Assembly (NCBI RefSeq): GCF_027533625.1
Contig: NZ_JAQAGZ010000002.1
Location: forward strand, 62,001 to 126,000
From: Paenibacillus gyeongsangnamensis
GTDB taxonomy: Bacteria; Bacillota; Bacilli; Paenibacillales; NBRC-103111
Length of the DNA: 64,000 bases
Direction: 5' to 3'
Shown here: piece by piece, positions 17,523 to 26,250 of the stretch
Position numbering within the stretch: the first letter of the stretch is position 1
How the letters are laid out: each line of letters starts with the position of its first letter
Notes under the pieces: generated by a model
The model's database searches: none
What the model was told of the DNA's origin: nothing
Seen by the model: only the letters and a program-made list of their open reading frames with translations
Program-made: the position numbers and the translations under genes

Positions 17523-17561
17523 TGGGAAGAACGGCATTGTACAACTAAGCTGTTCTTCCCA
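17523..17561 (+). terminator. Hairpin between binding protein and heparinase-like gene
   Basis: TGGGAAGAAC / GTTCTTCCCA, a perfect ten-base stem with a 19-base loop and a weak T-rich tail. It is probably a partial terminator or mRNA-stabilising hairpin that raises binding-protein expression over the downstream gene. Confidence 0.6.
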
Positions 17562-17588
17562 TCTTCTTTCTAATAACGGAGGTACAGC

Positions 17589-19499
17589 ATGCTGAAAGAT
17601 TTAATATATGAGACAACCGACTCTGGTCATGTAAGAACAAAGCCTTTTCCAGTGCTTCCCTTAAAAAAGTTTGTCCCCTTTCTCCGCTATGAACAGCGAG
17701 AGCTGTGGGATTCAATAGATGCTCAGATCCGGGATCTAATCATTGAGCAGGCAATGCCGTACAAGAACTTCGCCTATCCAATGCTTAAAGCCACAGACTA
17801 TAGGGAGTACTTCGTTAGCGGTGACCGAGCGATCTTTGAAACACCTTATTTTGCTCGCAGGCATGCTCTTTCCACATTGACGCTAGCGGAGTGCTTTACA
17901 GGCGACGGCTCCTATTTGGAGGACATCATAAATGGTACTTGGTGCATCTGTGAGGAAAGCTCTTGGGTCGTTCCTGCTCATAACTTTATTTATGAGCCTG
18001 AGCCCATTAATGGCGAGAGAACTGTTCCCGACATCGATATTCCTGCACTTGATATATTTGCGGGCGAGACCGGAATGACGCTTGCGATCGTCTACTATCT
18101 TCTGAAAGACAAGTTGGATGAGATCGATCCTCTCATTAGCCGCCGAATCAAAAGGGAGCTTAAACGCCGAATTATTGACCCATTTTTAACGAGATATGAT
18201 TATTGGTGGATGGGTTACAGTGATCGGAGAGACATGAATAACTGGAATCCATGGTGTGTGGTCAACTGCTTAATCACTATTCTATTCTGTGAGGAAGACG
18301 ATGATCTTCGAAAAAGAGGAATTGTCCGCGCAATGGATATGCTGGATTATTACTTGCAAGGAATAGACGAGGACGGAGGCATCGATGAGGGAGCCACCTA
18401 TTGGGGAAGATCCTGCGGCATGCTGTTGGAAGGATTAGCTCTGGTCGACTATGCAACTAACGGTTCGATTCAAATCTATCAGGAGCCAAAACTTCGCAAC
18501 TTCACCGATTATATTCGCAAGCTATATATAGGCAAGGATTATGTCGTAAATTTTGCGGATGGCAGTGCAAAATGCAATCCAGCTGCAGAGATTATTTATA
18601 CCGCAGGCATTCAGATGGGTGATTCACGGCTAACGGACTTTGGAGCACATTGCTTTAAGTACCAATTGGATAACAAAACGTTTCCAACGCTCTCTCTCTC
18701 AAAGGCCATGTCTTCGATCGGTCACTCCCATAACATGCTGCAGAAAGCACAGTCCGTTAAATTTGAAACGGAGTCCTATATTGAAAGTCTAGGCATTATG
18801 GTAGCAAGGGAGACTGAGGAGGCGGATCAAGGTCTGTTCCTTTGTGTCAAAGGCGGAAGTAATGGAGACAGTCATAATCATAATGATGTTGGAAATTATG
18901 TCGTCTTTTATAACGCCCGTCCAATTCTCATTGATATCGGTGTAGAGGTTTATCGTCGAGAGTTTTTCGGCCCAAACCGCTATGATATTTGGACAATGCA
19001 GTCCCAATTTCATAATCTGCCCACCATCAATGGAGTGATGCAGCACGAAGGGGCTGAATACCGTTCTGAGCAAGTATGCTATCATGCGACCGAACAAATA
19101 GCCAGTCTGTCGATGGACATTAGCAAATCCTATGAGGCAGAAGCCATGATCAAACACTATATTCGTCATGCATCCCTTGACCGGTTGATACAAAAGATAA
19201 TCATCCACGATCGTTATGAACTAGATCAGAATAAAAGCTTGTTGCATCACTTTATAACTCCTTGTGTGGTAAAACATACTAAAGATGCAATTTTGTTCTT
19301 ATCCGATAGTGATGCGGTACAAATGAAATTTGATACGAGCAGTTTTACCATTCAAATCGAAGAAATCCCGTTGACCGACAGCAAGCTCGTATCCAGCTGG
19401 GGCCATAAAATCTTTCGAATTGTACTGGAGCAGAAGCATGTTCCGAAAAGCGGAGATACATTGTTTACAATATCGAAAACAGGAAACTCAAATTTATAG
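17589..19499 (+). CDS. Heparinase II/III family protein (predicted polysaccharide lyase)
   Basis: 636 residues without a signal peptide, so probably cytoplasmic. Residues ~1-370 form the helical toroid part (YWWMGYSDRRDMNNWNPW is typical). Residues ~390-630 form the heparinase_II_III beta sandwich, with GDSHNHNDVGNYVVF near residue 423 providing the conserved His/Asn and FHNLPTINGV near residue 475. It starts behind GGAGG. In an Lpl-type transporter cluster it would cleave imported uronic-acid-containing oligosaccharide. The exact substrate (heparin, alginate or other glycuronan) cannot be told from sequence. Confidence 0.85.
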   Translation: MLKDLIYETTDSGHVRTKPFPVLPLKKFVPFLRYEQRELWDSIDAQIRDLIIEQAMPYKNFAYPMLKATDYREYFVSGDRAIFETPYFARRHALSTLTLAECFTGDGSYLEDIINGTWCICEESSWVVPAHNFIYEPEPINGERTVPDIDIPALDIFAGETGMTLAIVYYLLKDKLDEIDPLISRRIKRELKRRIIDPFLTRYDYWWMGYSDRRDMNNWNPWCVVNCLITILFCEEDDDLRKRGIVRAMDMLDYYLQGIDEDGGIDEGATYWGRSCGMLLEGLALVDYATNGSIQIYQEPKLRNFTDYIRKLYIGKDYVVNFADGSAKCNPAAEIIYTAGIQMGDSRLTDFGAHCFKYQLDNKTFPTLSLSKAMSSIGHSHNMLQKAQSVKFETESYIESLGIMVARETEEADQGLFLCVKGGSNGDSHNHNDVGNYVVFYNARPILIDIGVEVYRREFFGPNRYDIWTMQSQFHNLPTINGVMQHEGAEYRSEQVCYHATEQIASLSMDISKSYEAEAMIKHYIRHASLDRLIQKIIIHDRYELDQNKSLLHHFITPCVVKHTKDAILFLSDSDAVQMKFDTSSFTIQIEEIPLTDSKLVSSWGHKIFRIVLEQKHVPKSGDTLFTISKTGNSNL

Positions 19500-19763
19500 A
19501 TCGTTTTTAGTTAGTGGACACCTTTAGAAGCAGCTCGGTGTTGCAATACCTAGTGGTATTTTCGATTCGTGCTCCTTTACAAACGCTTCGTGCGCGCGGT
19601 CTGCCCCCTTAGTGGTTACTTGAGTAAAGGGCAGAAAATTCTGCCCCTCCTCATCCGTACGTGAGGTTTTCCCTCATGGGATCGAACCCCTGACCTCATC
19701 GCTGCCAGCGATGCGCTCTCCCGCTTTGGTTAGTTTCAATGCCCCGAACCATCTGCAAGGGTT
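19500..19763. other. Intergenic rearrangement border
   Basis: It contains an AGGGCAGAAAATTCTGCCCCT hairpin near 19628-19648, a short repeat related to 5439-5455, a GTGAGG/CCTCAT hairpin near 19661-19676 and the tRNA-Ala fragment at 19678-19723. No gene was seen. Confidence 0.5.
19678..19723 (-). pseudogene. tRNA-Ala(GGC) internal fragment, second copy
   Basis: On the minus strand: GGGAGAGCGC (D-arm end), the anticodon arm with GGC, the variable loop AGGTC and AGGGGTTCGATCCC of the T arm, then divergence. Both acceptor strands are missing. About 33 bases are identical to the fragment at 6326-6383 and in the same orientation, so the two copies are direct repeats about 13.3 kb apart. Confidence 0.7.
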
Positions 19764-20648
19764 TCAATGTCCTTTGCTAAGCTTCTTTTTTTCAGTAAGA
19801 AAGTAAAGTAAAGCTAAAAGCGGTATTATAACTCCAATTAGAGATGTGAGACTCCAGCCGCCATGGGCATAAGACCAAACGCCCAAAGATGAACCAATTG
19901 CTCCGCCAATGAAGAATATGGACATGAAAAGCCCGTTCAGACGGCCTCTTGCTTCACTCCCCAATGAATAAATCGCACGCTGTCCAAGCACAAGATTTCC
20001 CGATACAGACATATCCAGCATAATAGCGGCAAGAACGAGCAGTGCGAGAGCCGTTGTTGAATTGCCTTGAAAAAGATATGCCAGCAAAAAAGACAAGGCT
20101 GCAATAATCATTGCCAGTCCGGTCAAAAATCCGGTCCAGCCTTTATCCGCTAGTCTTCCGGCAATCGGCGCTGCTATTGCGCCTCCCACACCTGCTAAAG
20201 CAAACAATGCGATGCCTTGCTGGGACATTCCGAAATCATCCGCCAACCGTAAAGGAACCACAGTCCAAAAGAGGCTAAAGAGCCCAAATAAACAGGCTTG
20301 ATAAATGGCCCGGCGGCGCAATATAGGCGTTTGTTTTAAAAGGCCGCCTAAAGAGACAATTAACGCTCTTGCATCCCTCATAAGCCTTATTACATTACCA
20401 CCGGCCAATGTTGTTTCTACCGAGAAATCCCTTCTGTAACGTATACATTCACGAGCCAGCTTGATAGCTTCTTTCCCGGCAGATATCTTACGACGTTCGG
20501 GTTGGCCTGCATCAAGACCTCGGGCAATTACATCAGGATCAATATTCACACTAACTCCAAGCCTGTCTACGATCAAATTTCGTATCGTACTTTTTCCGCT
20601 CCCGTTATTGCCAGCAAATACGTACATGCCAGGGGATGATTCATTCAT
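19764..20648 (-). pseudogene. Chimeric ORF: zeta-like kinase N-terminal half fused to C-terminal part of an MFS transporter
   Basis: Residues 1-94 are the first half of a zeta-toxin-like kinase: P-loop GNNGSGKST near residue 13, then NIDPDVIARGLD and SVETTLAGGNVIRLMRDARA. At the base pair 20364 the sequence switches in frame to an MFS transporter: GGLLKQTPILRRRAIYQ, six membrane helices and EARGRLNGLFMS, ending at 19764. The MFS N-terminal half is missing. The missing kinase half is the fragment at 4975-5285. The ORF is open for 294 residues and could be translated, but neither kinase nor transporter can be complete. Confidence 0.8.
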
Positions 20649-20829
20649 GGGTCACCCCCGGGTTTTGAACGACCTCGATTTCGCCGTTTGTATATTCCCT
20701 CACGATCTGTCCTTTATCGGTTTTATATACAATGTACGTCCCATTCGCTTTCGCATCCAACTTCGCCCGTTCCCCGGTTAGTTTAATGTATTTTAATAAA
20801 TCTGGAATGCGATCCATGACAATTTTCAC
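20641..20829 (-). CDS. Small protein upstream of zeta-like kinase, possible antitoxin partner
   Basis: 62 residues, acidic and basic mixed, including LTGERAKLDAKANGTYIVYK and EYTNGEIEVVQ. Its end overlaps the start of the kinase fragment by eight bases. Genes of this size regularly precede chromosomal zeta-like kinases in Firmicutes, so a cognate antitoxin or regulator role is likely but not shown. It is intact although its partner is broken. Confidence 0.65.
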   Translation of the reverse strand: MKIVMDRIPDLLKYIKLTGERAKLDAKANGTYIVYKTDKGQIVREYTNGEIEVVQNPGVTHE

Positions 20830-20944
20830 CTTCCAATTCTATTAAGTGCTTTTCAAAAGTATAACACAGTAGTCTGGAATGGGTAATTTTGAAACGTTCT
20901 ATGTAATTATTATATATTCTAACAATTCCCAAACGGGGAGGCAT

Positions 20945-21145
20945 TGACAACAAGTCCCTCAATCTTTTATAGTATGAAACATAAGCAGAGTCATAGGCAG
21001 AATTTTCCCCTGTTTTACAGGTATCGCGGAGAATTCCTCTGCTGAATTCTTAATAGTTCAACTGTTAATGAATATAAGTCTCTGGCATACGCGAAAGGGA
21101 TCCGAATTTCCACAGGTAACTGTGGTACTTTGGGTCCCTTTTTTT
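20945..21145 (+). ncRNA. Unidentified structured leader RNA with promoter and terminator
   Basis: A promoter TTGACA (20945) and TATAGT about 18 bases later predicts a transcript from about 20982. The RNA can form GCAGAG/CTCTGC enclosing CCTGT/ACAGG, then CCACAG-GTAA-CTGTGG inside AAAGGGATCC / GGGTCCCTTT, followed by a seven-T run. The shape is that of a riboswitch or attenuator leader of about 165 bases. I compared it with T-box, c-di-AMP, SAM, TPP, FMN, lysine, purine and cobalamin signatures and found no match. The next plus-strand frame is the small ORF at 21181. Confidence 0.5.
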
Positions 21146-21180
21146 GTTTTTCTAATGCCTTTTTGAAAGAGGTAATATTT

Positions 21181-21330
21181 ATGGGGCTTGTCACACCTAA
21201 GCGAATCAAATGTATTAAAGGCGATCATTTTCAACATAACGTTCGATCTGCAATTAAGGCTCTCGCAATAACAAAATCAAAGACAAGCGAAATGTATCAT
21301 TCACAAACTAAACATGTTTCAAAACGCTAA
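21181..21330 (+). CDS. Small hypothetical basic protein (49 aa)
   Basis: ATG at 21181 follows AAAGAGG with good spacing and lies 36 bp behind the leader terminator. The 49-residue product is rich in Lys, His and Ser. I do not recognise it. Its 3' end overlaps the opposite small ORF at 21308-21469, and only one of them may be real. Confidence 0.3.
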   Translation: MGLVTPKRIKCIKGDHFQHNVRSAIKALAITKSKTSEMYHSQTKHVSKR

Positions 21331-21469
21331 TCGGACTGTTGGGTGGAATTTTCAAATCGGCAGTCTCGATTGTAACTTTAGTCTTCAAGAGTTCTATTGC
21401 AGACCAGAGTGACTTTTTATGATTATCCCCATAAATGACTACAATTTTGGTCGGATCTACCTTTGCCAT
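21308..21469 (-). CDS. Small hypothetical protein (53 aa)
   Basis: ATG at 21469 behind GAGGTGAG gives MAKVDPTKIVVIYGDNHKKS and a further 33 residues. It is divergent from the first recombinase gene, with 64 bp between starts. The beta-strand start and ribosome binding site look genuine. Function unknown; a regulator or cargo of the recombinase element is possible. Confidence 0.45.
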   Translation of the reverse strand: MAKVDPTKIVVIYGDNHKKSLWSAIELLKTKVTIETADLKIPPNSPISVLKHV

Positions 21470-21533
21470 GTTCTCACCTCTGTCTAACTAATATTTTGAA
21501 AGTTTGAACCAAACCTAACGAGGAGGTCTCAAT

Positions 21534-23060
21534 ATGGATCAAGATTCAAAAAATGTAATTAATGAATTGAACAGTAGCAATATGCCACAAAACGATCAGT
21601 GGAAAAAAACAATATCTATTCTGTGGAATGCTTCTTCTATTCAAATTTTTGGTGATGGAATAAATCCTACTAACCTTGACCAAACTGAAGATATATGGGA
21701 TGTCAGTGAGGAGATGGTGAGGAGTCTTATGGAGGAAGTTCTACGTATTGAGGAAACCGGTTCGGTAGAGAGACTTGGCTCGAAAGGTATAAACGATTGG
21801 CTTTGGGAGCAAAAAGTAATTCCGAATATTAAGCTTCAAAAGATACGCGCCTTGCTGAAAGAAATAAAGATTTTTCGCACGCCTTACCAACTTTATAGTT
21901 CTTACTTAATAGCTTTACATTTTCAATCTTCTCTTGCAGTTATCGTTAACAAATCCGCATGGCAAATATCCGATTCGGATGTGACGAAAGAAAATATTAT
22001 TATTTACTGTAAAAGATATTTGGAAAAGAAAATCGATTTTAACTTCATAAAAAAGTTGGCTAAGGAATATTACCCAGATAGTGTACTTCGGATGCCGGAT
22101 AATTGGGGAAAAAAGTCTAGGCAAGAACAGGAACCTGAAATTCATCCGTACCTTGATCGTTTTGCGAAACACCTAACTCGTGAAGGCAACAGTCCACCTT
22201 ATGTTCAAAGAGTGACTCGCTATTCGCTGTTCTTCCTCTCTTGGCTGACAGAGGTGTTTGCCAACTTTCAAGACCACACAGCGAGTACAGTTCCAATCTG
22301 GTTGATCGAGCGTGAACATCTCATTCAATTTAAGGAGTATTTAGAGCGATGTGAGATATCCGGAAAGTATACCGATATTACAGCAAGTAACATTTTTTAC
22401 GAGGTAATATCCTTTTTTAAGTACTTGTACGACATACGTGCGATACGTAAAAACATTGGTTCCATCGACGGAATAAAAGCAAATCGTTACCGTTATCGGG
22501 ACATACCTGACCAAGATCAGCTATCTCGATTCTTTCAAACGCTCCAACAGTATTCGGATGAACCCGAATACGATTCAGCATTCTTCGGATCACTGCTCCT
22601 TCTTGGGTTACGATTTTGCGAGTGCGAACGATTGGCTTGGAGTGATGTTAATCTAGAAGCTGGAATCATAAGGATCCGAGGGAAAGGGCGAAGAAACAAG
22701 CCTACACCAATGCTGCTCCCACCCACATTACGATTGTATTTTAAACAACTAAATGCGGTAACAACTCATAAGTGTACGCGAATTTTTAATATTTATCTTG
22801 ATACACAGAAGCTATATCGAGAAATGTTGAAAAAATATAAATTGTACTCGATCATAGCGAACTGGAATTTCCCGGGAGGCTTCCACCTGTTTCGTCATAC
22901 ATTTATCACGACATTAAGTAAAAACAAACGTATTCACCCTGAACTACTGCAGCGGCTTGCACGGCATGAGCGTATTGACACGACTGCAAAATACTCTCAT
23001 CGACAAGACTCTGTGTTACAAGAAGCAATGGAGAAAATCGATCAAATTTGGAGGGATTGA
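21534..23060 (+). CDS. Tyrosine recombinase 1 of a recombinase trio
   Basis: 508 residues. Residues ~170-300 contain a SAM-like core-binding domain (HPYLDRFAKHLTREGNSPPYVQ). The C-terminal catalytic domain has Arg in LGLRFCECERL, H451-x-x-R454 (HLFRHTF), H478 (RHERIDTT) and nucleophile Y487 (AKYSHRQ). The ~165-residue N-terminal extension is unusual for an integrase. It starts behind GAGGAGG and is followed four bases later by the second recombinase gene. Confidence 0.88.
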   Translation: MDQDSKNVINELNSSNMPQNDQWKKTISILWNASSIQIFGDGINPTNLDQTEDIWDVSEEMVRSLMEEVLRIEETGSVERLGSKGINDWLWEQKVIPNIKLQKIRALLKEIKIFRTPYQLYSSYLIALHFQSSLAVIVNKSAWQISDSDVTKENIIIYCKRYLEKKIDFNFIKKLAKEYYPDSVLRMPDNWGKKSRQEQEPEIHPYLDRFAKHLTREGNSPPYVQRVTRYSLFFLSWLTEVFANFQDHTASTVPIWLIEREHLIQFKEYLERCEISGKYTDITASNIFYEVISFFKYLYDIRAIRKNIGSIDGIKANRYRYRDIPDQDQLSRFFQTLQQYSDEPEYDSAFFGSLLLLGLRFCECERLAWSDVNLEAGIIRIRGKGRRNKPTPMLLPPTLRLYFKQLNAVTTHKCTRIFNIYLDTQKLYREMLKKYKLYSIIANWNFPGGFHLFRHTFITTLSKNKRIHPELLQRLARHERIDTTAKYSHRQDSVLQEAMEKIDQIWRD

Positions 23061-23064
23061 CCCG

Positions 23065-24174
23065 ATGTTAGTGAAATCTGGGAAATCGTCAGTCGCCAAC
23101 ATTATGGCGGAATTACAGAAACTCAGCGCCGCTCACTCTGAAGAGAATATACGGAAAGCTTTGGAAATGAGTAATCTAGTAACTCCGGTTGAGTCGAAAC
23201 CTTTGAAAGAGATATCCTTTCAAGAGGCTGAGCATTGGTATCTTAACAGTGCAGAATTCGAACGAAAATCCGAAAGTACAAAGATCACTTATCGTTCCGA
23301 ATTGAGACAATTCTCAAGATATATTCACACATTGCCCAAAATCCCAAACTTGCTTGCATTTGAAGACGAGCCTCTCATTTTAGTTGAATATTTAAAATCT
23401 GCAGGCAGTCAAAACACACGCTCTAAGAAGGCCTCCTTTTTACGCGACTTCTTTACCCGCACGTTTACTAGGTTCTATGAACTAGATATAAAGAGGATTA
23501 AAGAAAACCTTGTAATAAAGATCCCCTTTAACAATGAGCTTCCTAAAGCTTTCACGAGGGTTCAAATCGAAGAGCTAGTAAATCTCTCCAGATTGACGAA
23601 CGACGGGTTCCGCAACTATACCATGCTCTGGGTATTCCTAGGCAGTGGTGTAAGGCTAAACGCACTTACACAACTCCAAATAGGAGATGTGTTCTACAAG
23701 GAAAAATACATTTTGGTCAGGGAGAAAGGAGATAAGTTGGAGAAAGTTCCCCGTTTCCTCACTCCGTCCTCCCTTAACACATTAAGAATGTATATAGCTT
23801 TTAAGTACGGCCATTTGAAAAATATCGATGGTTACTGCAATTTGTATGTATTTTCGGCAACAAAGGGCAAGAAACCTTTGAGCGACAATACCGTGCAAGC
23901 GATGTTTGATTCCTTGATTGAGGATGCACAGACTCTTTCAACAGAAGAGAAGCAGCGGCTTACGATACACTCTTTACGACATTCATTCGCCTTATTTGCA
24001 TTACAGGAAGGGATCGATATCGTTACAATTCAAAAGCTGCTTGGTCATAAGTCCTTAAAGACTACCATGATCTACTTGGAACTATTTAACAGCATGCTTC
24101 TTGAGGCAATTGAAAAGCACCCCTTTTCAAACTCTGCCGCTGCTAATCTCTTTCAAGGAGTCGATGAAGAATGA
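23065..24174 (+). CDS. Tyrosine recombinase 2 of a recombinase trio
   Basis: 369 residues from the ATG at 23065, chosen because GGAGG lies ten bases upstream and the longer frame overlaps gene 1. The catalytic domain shows GSGVRLNALTQL (Arg I), HSLRHSFALFAL (H-x-x-R), LLGHKSLKTTMIY (His and Tyr). Its stop overlaps the start of gene 3 (ATGA), so the three genes are translationally coupled. Confidence 0.88.
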   Translation: MLVKSGKSSVANIMAELQKLSAAHSEENIRKALEMSNLVTPVESKPLKEISFQEAEHWYLNSAEFERKSESTKITYRSELRQFSRYIHTLPKIPNLLAFEDEPLILVEYLKSAGSQNTRSKKASFLRDFFTRTFTRFYELDIKRIKENLVIKIPFNNELPKAFTRVQIEELVNLSRLTNDGFRNYTMLWVFLGSGVRLNALTQLQIGDVFYKEKYILVREKGDKLEKVPRFLTPSSLNTLRMYIAFKYGHLKNIDGYCNLYVFSATKGKKPLSDNTVQAMFDSLIEDAQTLSTEEKQRLTIHSLRHSFALFALQEGIDIVTIQKLLGHKSLKTTMIYLELFNSMLLEAIEKHPFSNSAAANLFQGVDEE

Positions 24175-25103
24175 ATACTGTTGGTGTCGTATTCGAATCC
24201 AACTACTTCTGCGTATGGAAGGAGTATTGCGGGCTTAAGCCCCGTGCAATGGAAGCAACGATCAACGTTCTTCATATATTTCAAGACTTTCTTTACGATC
24301 TACAATTCGAAGGAACGCTTGATTTCAATCGTTTCTTTTATTATGCAGAGTCGGATGATTACCAGCCGATCGACCGCGAATTTATTGAAGAGTTTGTAAC
24401 CTTCTTAGTTCTCCAAAATTCTGGGCTTTCGAATAAAACGATTTACAATAAACTTAGCTCGCTGAAGAGCTTCTTTGGGTTTCTTGAACGTATGAATCTC
24501 ATACACCATAACCCGATGGCGAATTTCAAAAACACCTTCTATGAGAGAAATATAAATATCAATTTCCTTTCAGAATTGGAATGCAAAAAAATATTGCGGT
24601 ATGCATTAAAAATCGAACCCTTTTCTAAATATTATTTTTTGCTCATTTGGACCGCGATCACCTCTGCTTTACGAAATCGCGAGCTGTGCTATCTAACTTT
24701 CGATCAAATTGACTTTGCAACCGGAATGGTACGAGTCGATAAAGGTCAAAAAACCAACGCTAAGGGAATTGCACTTCCGAAGTTACTAACAAAAGAATTA
24801 TTACATTATAAACAATACAAAGAAACTATAGACGGCGACATCAGCGATTTTGTGTTCTCCGTAAACGGCCGCCGACTTTCTGGAGAGAAATTGTTAGAAA
24901 TCGTTAAAAAAATTTGCAAAAAAGCTGGAATTACGAGGAATGTTACCGTCCATGATTTAAGACGAACCACCGGTTACTTATTGTTGGCTGCCGGCGTTAG
25001 CGTCCGCGCGATTCAACAGCAGTATCGACACCGTGAGCTTTCAACCACATATGGATATCTTTCGTTGCTCGATAGTATGTTTTTGTTTGACGAAAATACT
25101 TAG
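24171..25103 (+). CDS. Tyrosine recombinase 3 of a recombinase trio
   Basis: 310 residues, close to XerC/D length. Catalytic residues are visible in SALRNRELCYLTF (Arg I), HDLRRTTGYLLL (H-x-x-R), YRHRELSTTYGYL (His, Tyr). Three tandem overlapping tyrosine recombinases are the hallmark of recombinase-in-trio (RIT) elements and related Tn554-like units. I could not find flanking inverted repeats by eye. Confidence 0.87.
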   Translation: MNTVGVVFESNYFCVWKEYCGLKPRAMEATINVLHIFQDFLYDLQFEGTLDFNRFFYYAESDDYQPIDREFIEEFVTFLVLQNSGLSNKTIYNKLSSLKSFFGFLERMNLIHHNPMANFKNTFYERNININFLSELECKKILRYALKIEPFSKYYFLLIWTAITSALRNRELCYLTFDQIDFATGMVRVDKGQKTNAKGIALPKLLTKELLHYKQYKETIDGDISDFVFSVNGRRLSGEKLLEIVKKICKKAGITRNVTVHDLRRTTGYLLLAAGVSVRAIQQQYRHRELSTTYGYLSLLDSMFLFDENT

Positions 25104-25156
25104 TTCTTTACTGTTGTTAATGTACGGTGAAAATTACGACGAGGATTAAACAATAA

Positions 25157-25188
25157 ATGCCCTTCCAAAGTTAATTTGGACAGGGCAT
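25157..25188. terminator. Hairpin terminator between recombinase trio and darG
   Basis: ATGCCCTTCCAAA / TTTGGACAGGGCAT with a five-base loop. It lies between two convergent transcription units and probably serves both. The T-tails are weak. Confidence 0.65.
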
Positions 25189-25206
25189 CCACATCATTTA
25201 TTAGAT

Positions 25207-26238
25207 TCAGTTAATAGTAGTTAAATGTCGCCACGCCGTCTCAATATGAGATTCTTTAAACACTTTCTTTTTTCTTTCATTCCATGCTTTAAAATGATCG
25301 ACTGTACGTTTAACATTAGCACTAGCATCTGGTTGATGTTTAATTATCCAATCTGTTGTAGCCAGCAATTCAAGTCCGTATGGAGTTTCATATCCTTCAA
25401 TAATTCGTTTGGTATCCTGAAGCCTTTTATCCGTACTTTCATCGTTTAGCTGTCTCAAATATTCTTCAGCTTCCTTTGCTACTTCAGGTAATAGATAAAT
25501 CTCAGCATCCCGATTTCGATCACCATATCCTCTTATATAATGTCCCTCAAGTCTTTGAAGAACATGATTTAGATTATCTGCGTACGGTCCATATTGAGCA
25601 CTTACAAATCTTAGTCTTAAATCTTCACCACACTCTTGCAAGAAGTAGGCAAGTTTCTGTATTTCCAACATTGACAATTTGTAGCCCGGTGCAGCATATA
25701 GATTCATTAGTGTAATGAGCAGTGCCCTAGCACGAGTTAACTTTGGCTTTTCAGTTCCAACACGCATTTTATCAGGCTCTGGACTCCCAATAGGCGGGTA
25801 TACCATAAATAGAACATCAGGAACTTTCAATGCCGATTCCTCAATCAGTGGCCGTACCTGATCCCATTCCAATCCGCCATTACCACAACCTAAAGGTGGG
25901 ATTGCGACTGATTTGATACCATACTCTCGTATTTTCTCAACAAAATCGACCAATCCAGACTTTATGTCTTCAATCTTTGACTTTCCTTTCCAATGACGCT
26001 TTGTTGGAAAGTTAATTATATATTGAGGATTAAACATAGACCCTGTATCAACAATAAACATTTTACCTGGCATAACCAAATTGTTTTTACATGCTTTTTC
26101 ATACTCTTTAAAATTGTCAGGAAAGGCTTGTTTAAATTGAAGCGCTATCCCCTTCCCCATAACTCCTACACAATTCACCGTGTTCACTAAAGCCTCGGCC
26201 TCGGATTCCAACAAGTTACCTTTTTTATACTCAATCAC
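25207..26238 (-). CDS. darG: DarG antitoxin: macrodomain ADP-ribosylglycohydrolase with C-terminal DarT-binding domain
   Basis: 343 residues. Residues 1-155 are a macro domain: NLLESEAEALVNTVNCVGVMGKGIAL and IPPLGCGNGGLEW are the ADP-ribose-binding loops. Residues ~175-340 match the C-terminal domain of DarG (RARALLITLMNLYAA, SMLEIQKLAYFLQE, FVSAQYGPYADNL), related to DUF4065/SocA. Macrodomains of this type remove ADP-ribose from DNA thymidine placed by DarT, and the C-terminal domain binds the toxin. The start is a GTG at 26238. It lies 12 bp after darT in one operon. Confidence 0.9.
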   Translation of the reverse strand: MIEYKKGNLLESEAEALVNTVNCVGVMGKGIALQFKQAFPDNFKEYEKACKNNLVMPGKMFIVDTGSMFNPQYIINFPTKRHWKGKSKIEDIKSGLVDFVEKIREYGIKSVAIPPLGCGNGGLEWDQVRPLIEESALKVPDVLFMVYPPIGSPEPDKMRVGTEKPKLTRARALLITLMNLYAAPGYKLSMLEIQKLAYFLQECGEDLRLRFVSAQYGPYADNLNHVLQRLEGHYIRGYGDRNRDAEIYLLPEVAKEAEEYLRQLNDESTDKRLQDTKRIIEGYETPYGLELLATTDWIIKHQPDASANVKRTVDHFKAWNERKKKVFKESHIETAWRHLTTIN

Positions 26239-26250
26239 AATCTCACCACC

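Noticed and set aside
20945..21145. T-box or c-di-AMP riboswitch
   Set aside because: The CTGTGGTAC and CGCGGAG strings recall these classes, but the T-box antiterminator motif and the c-di-AMP core motifs are missing.
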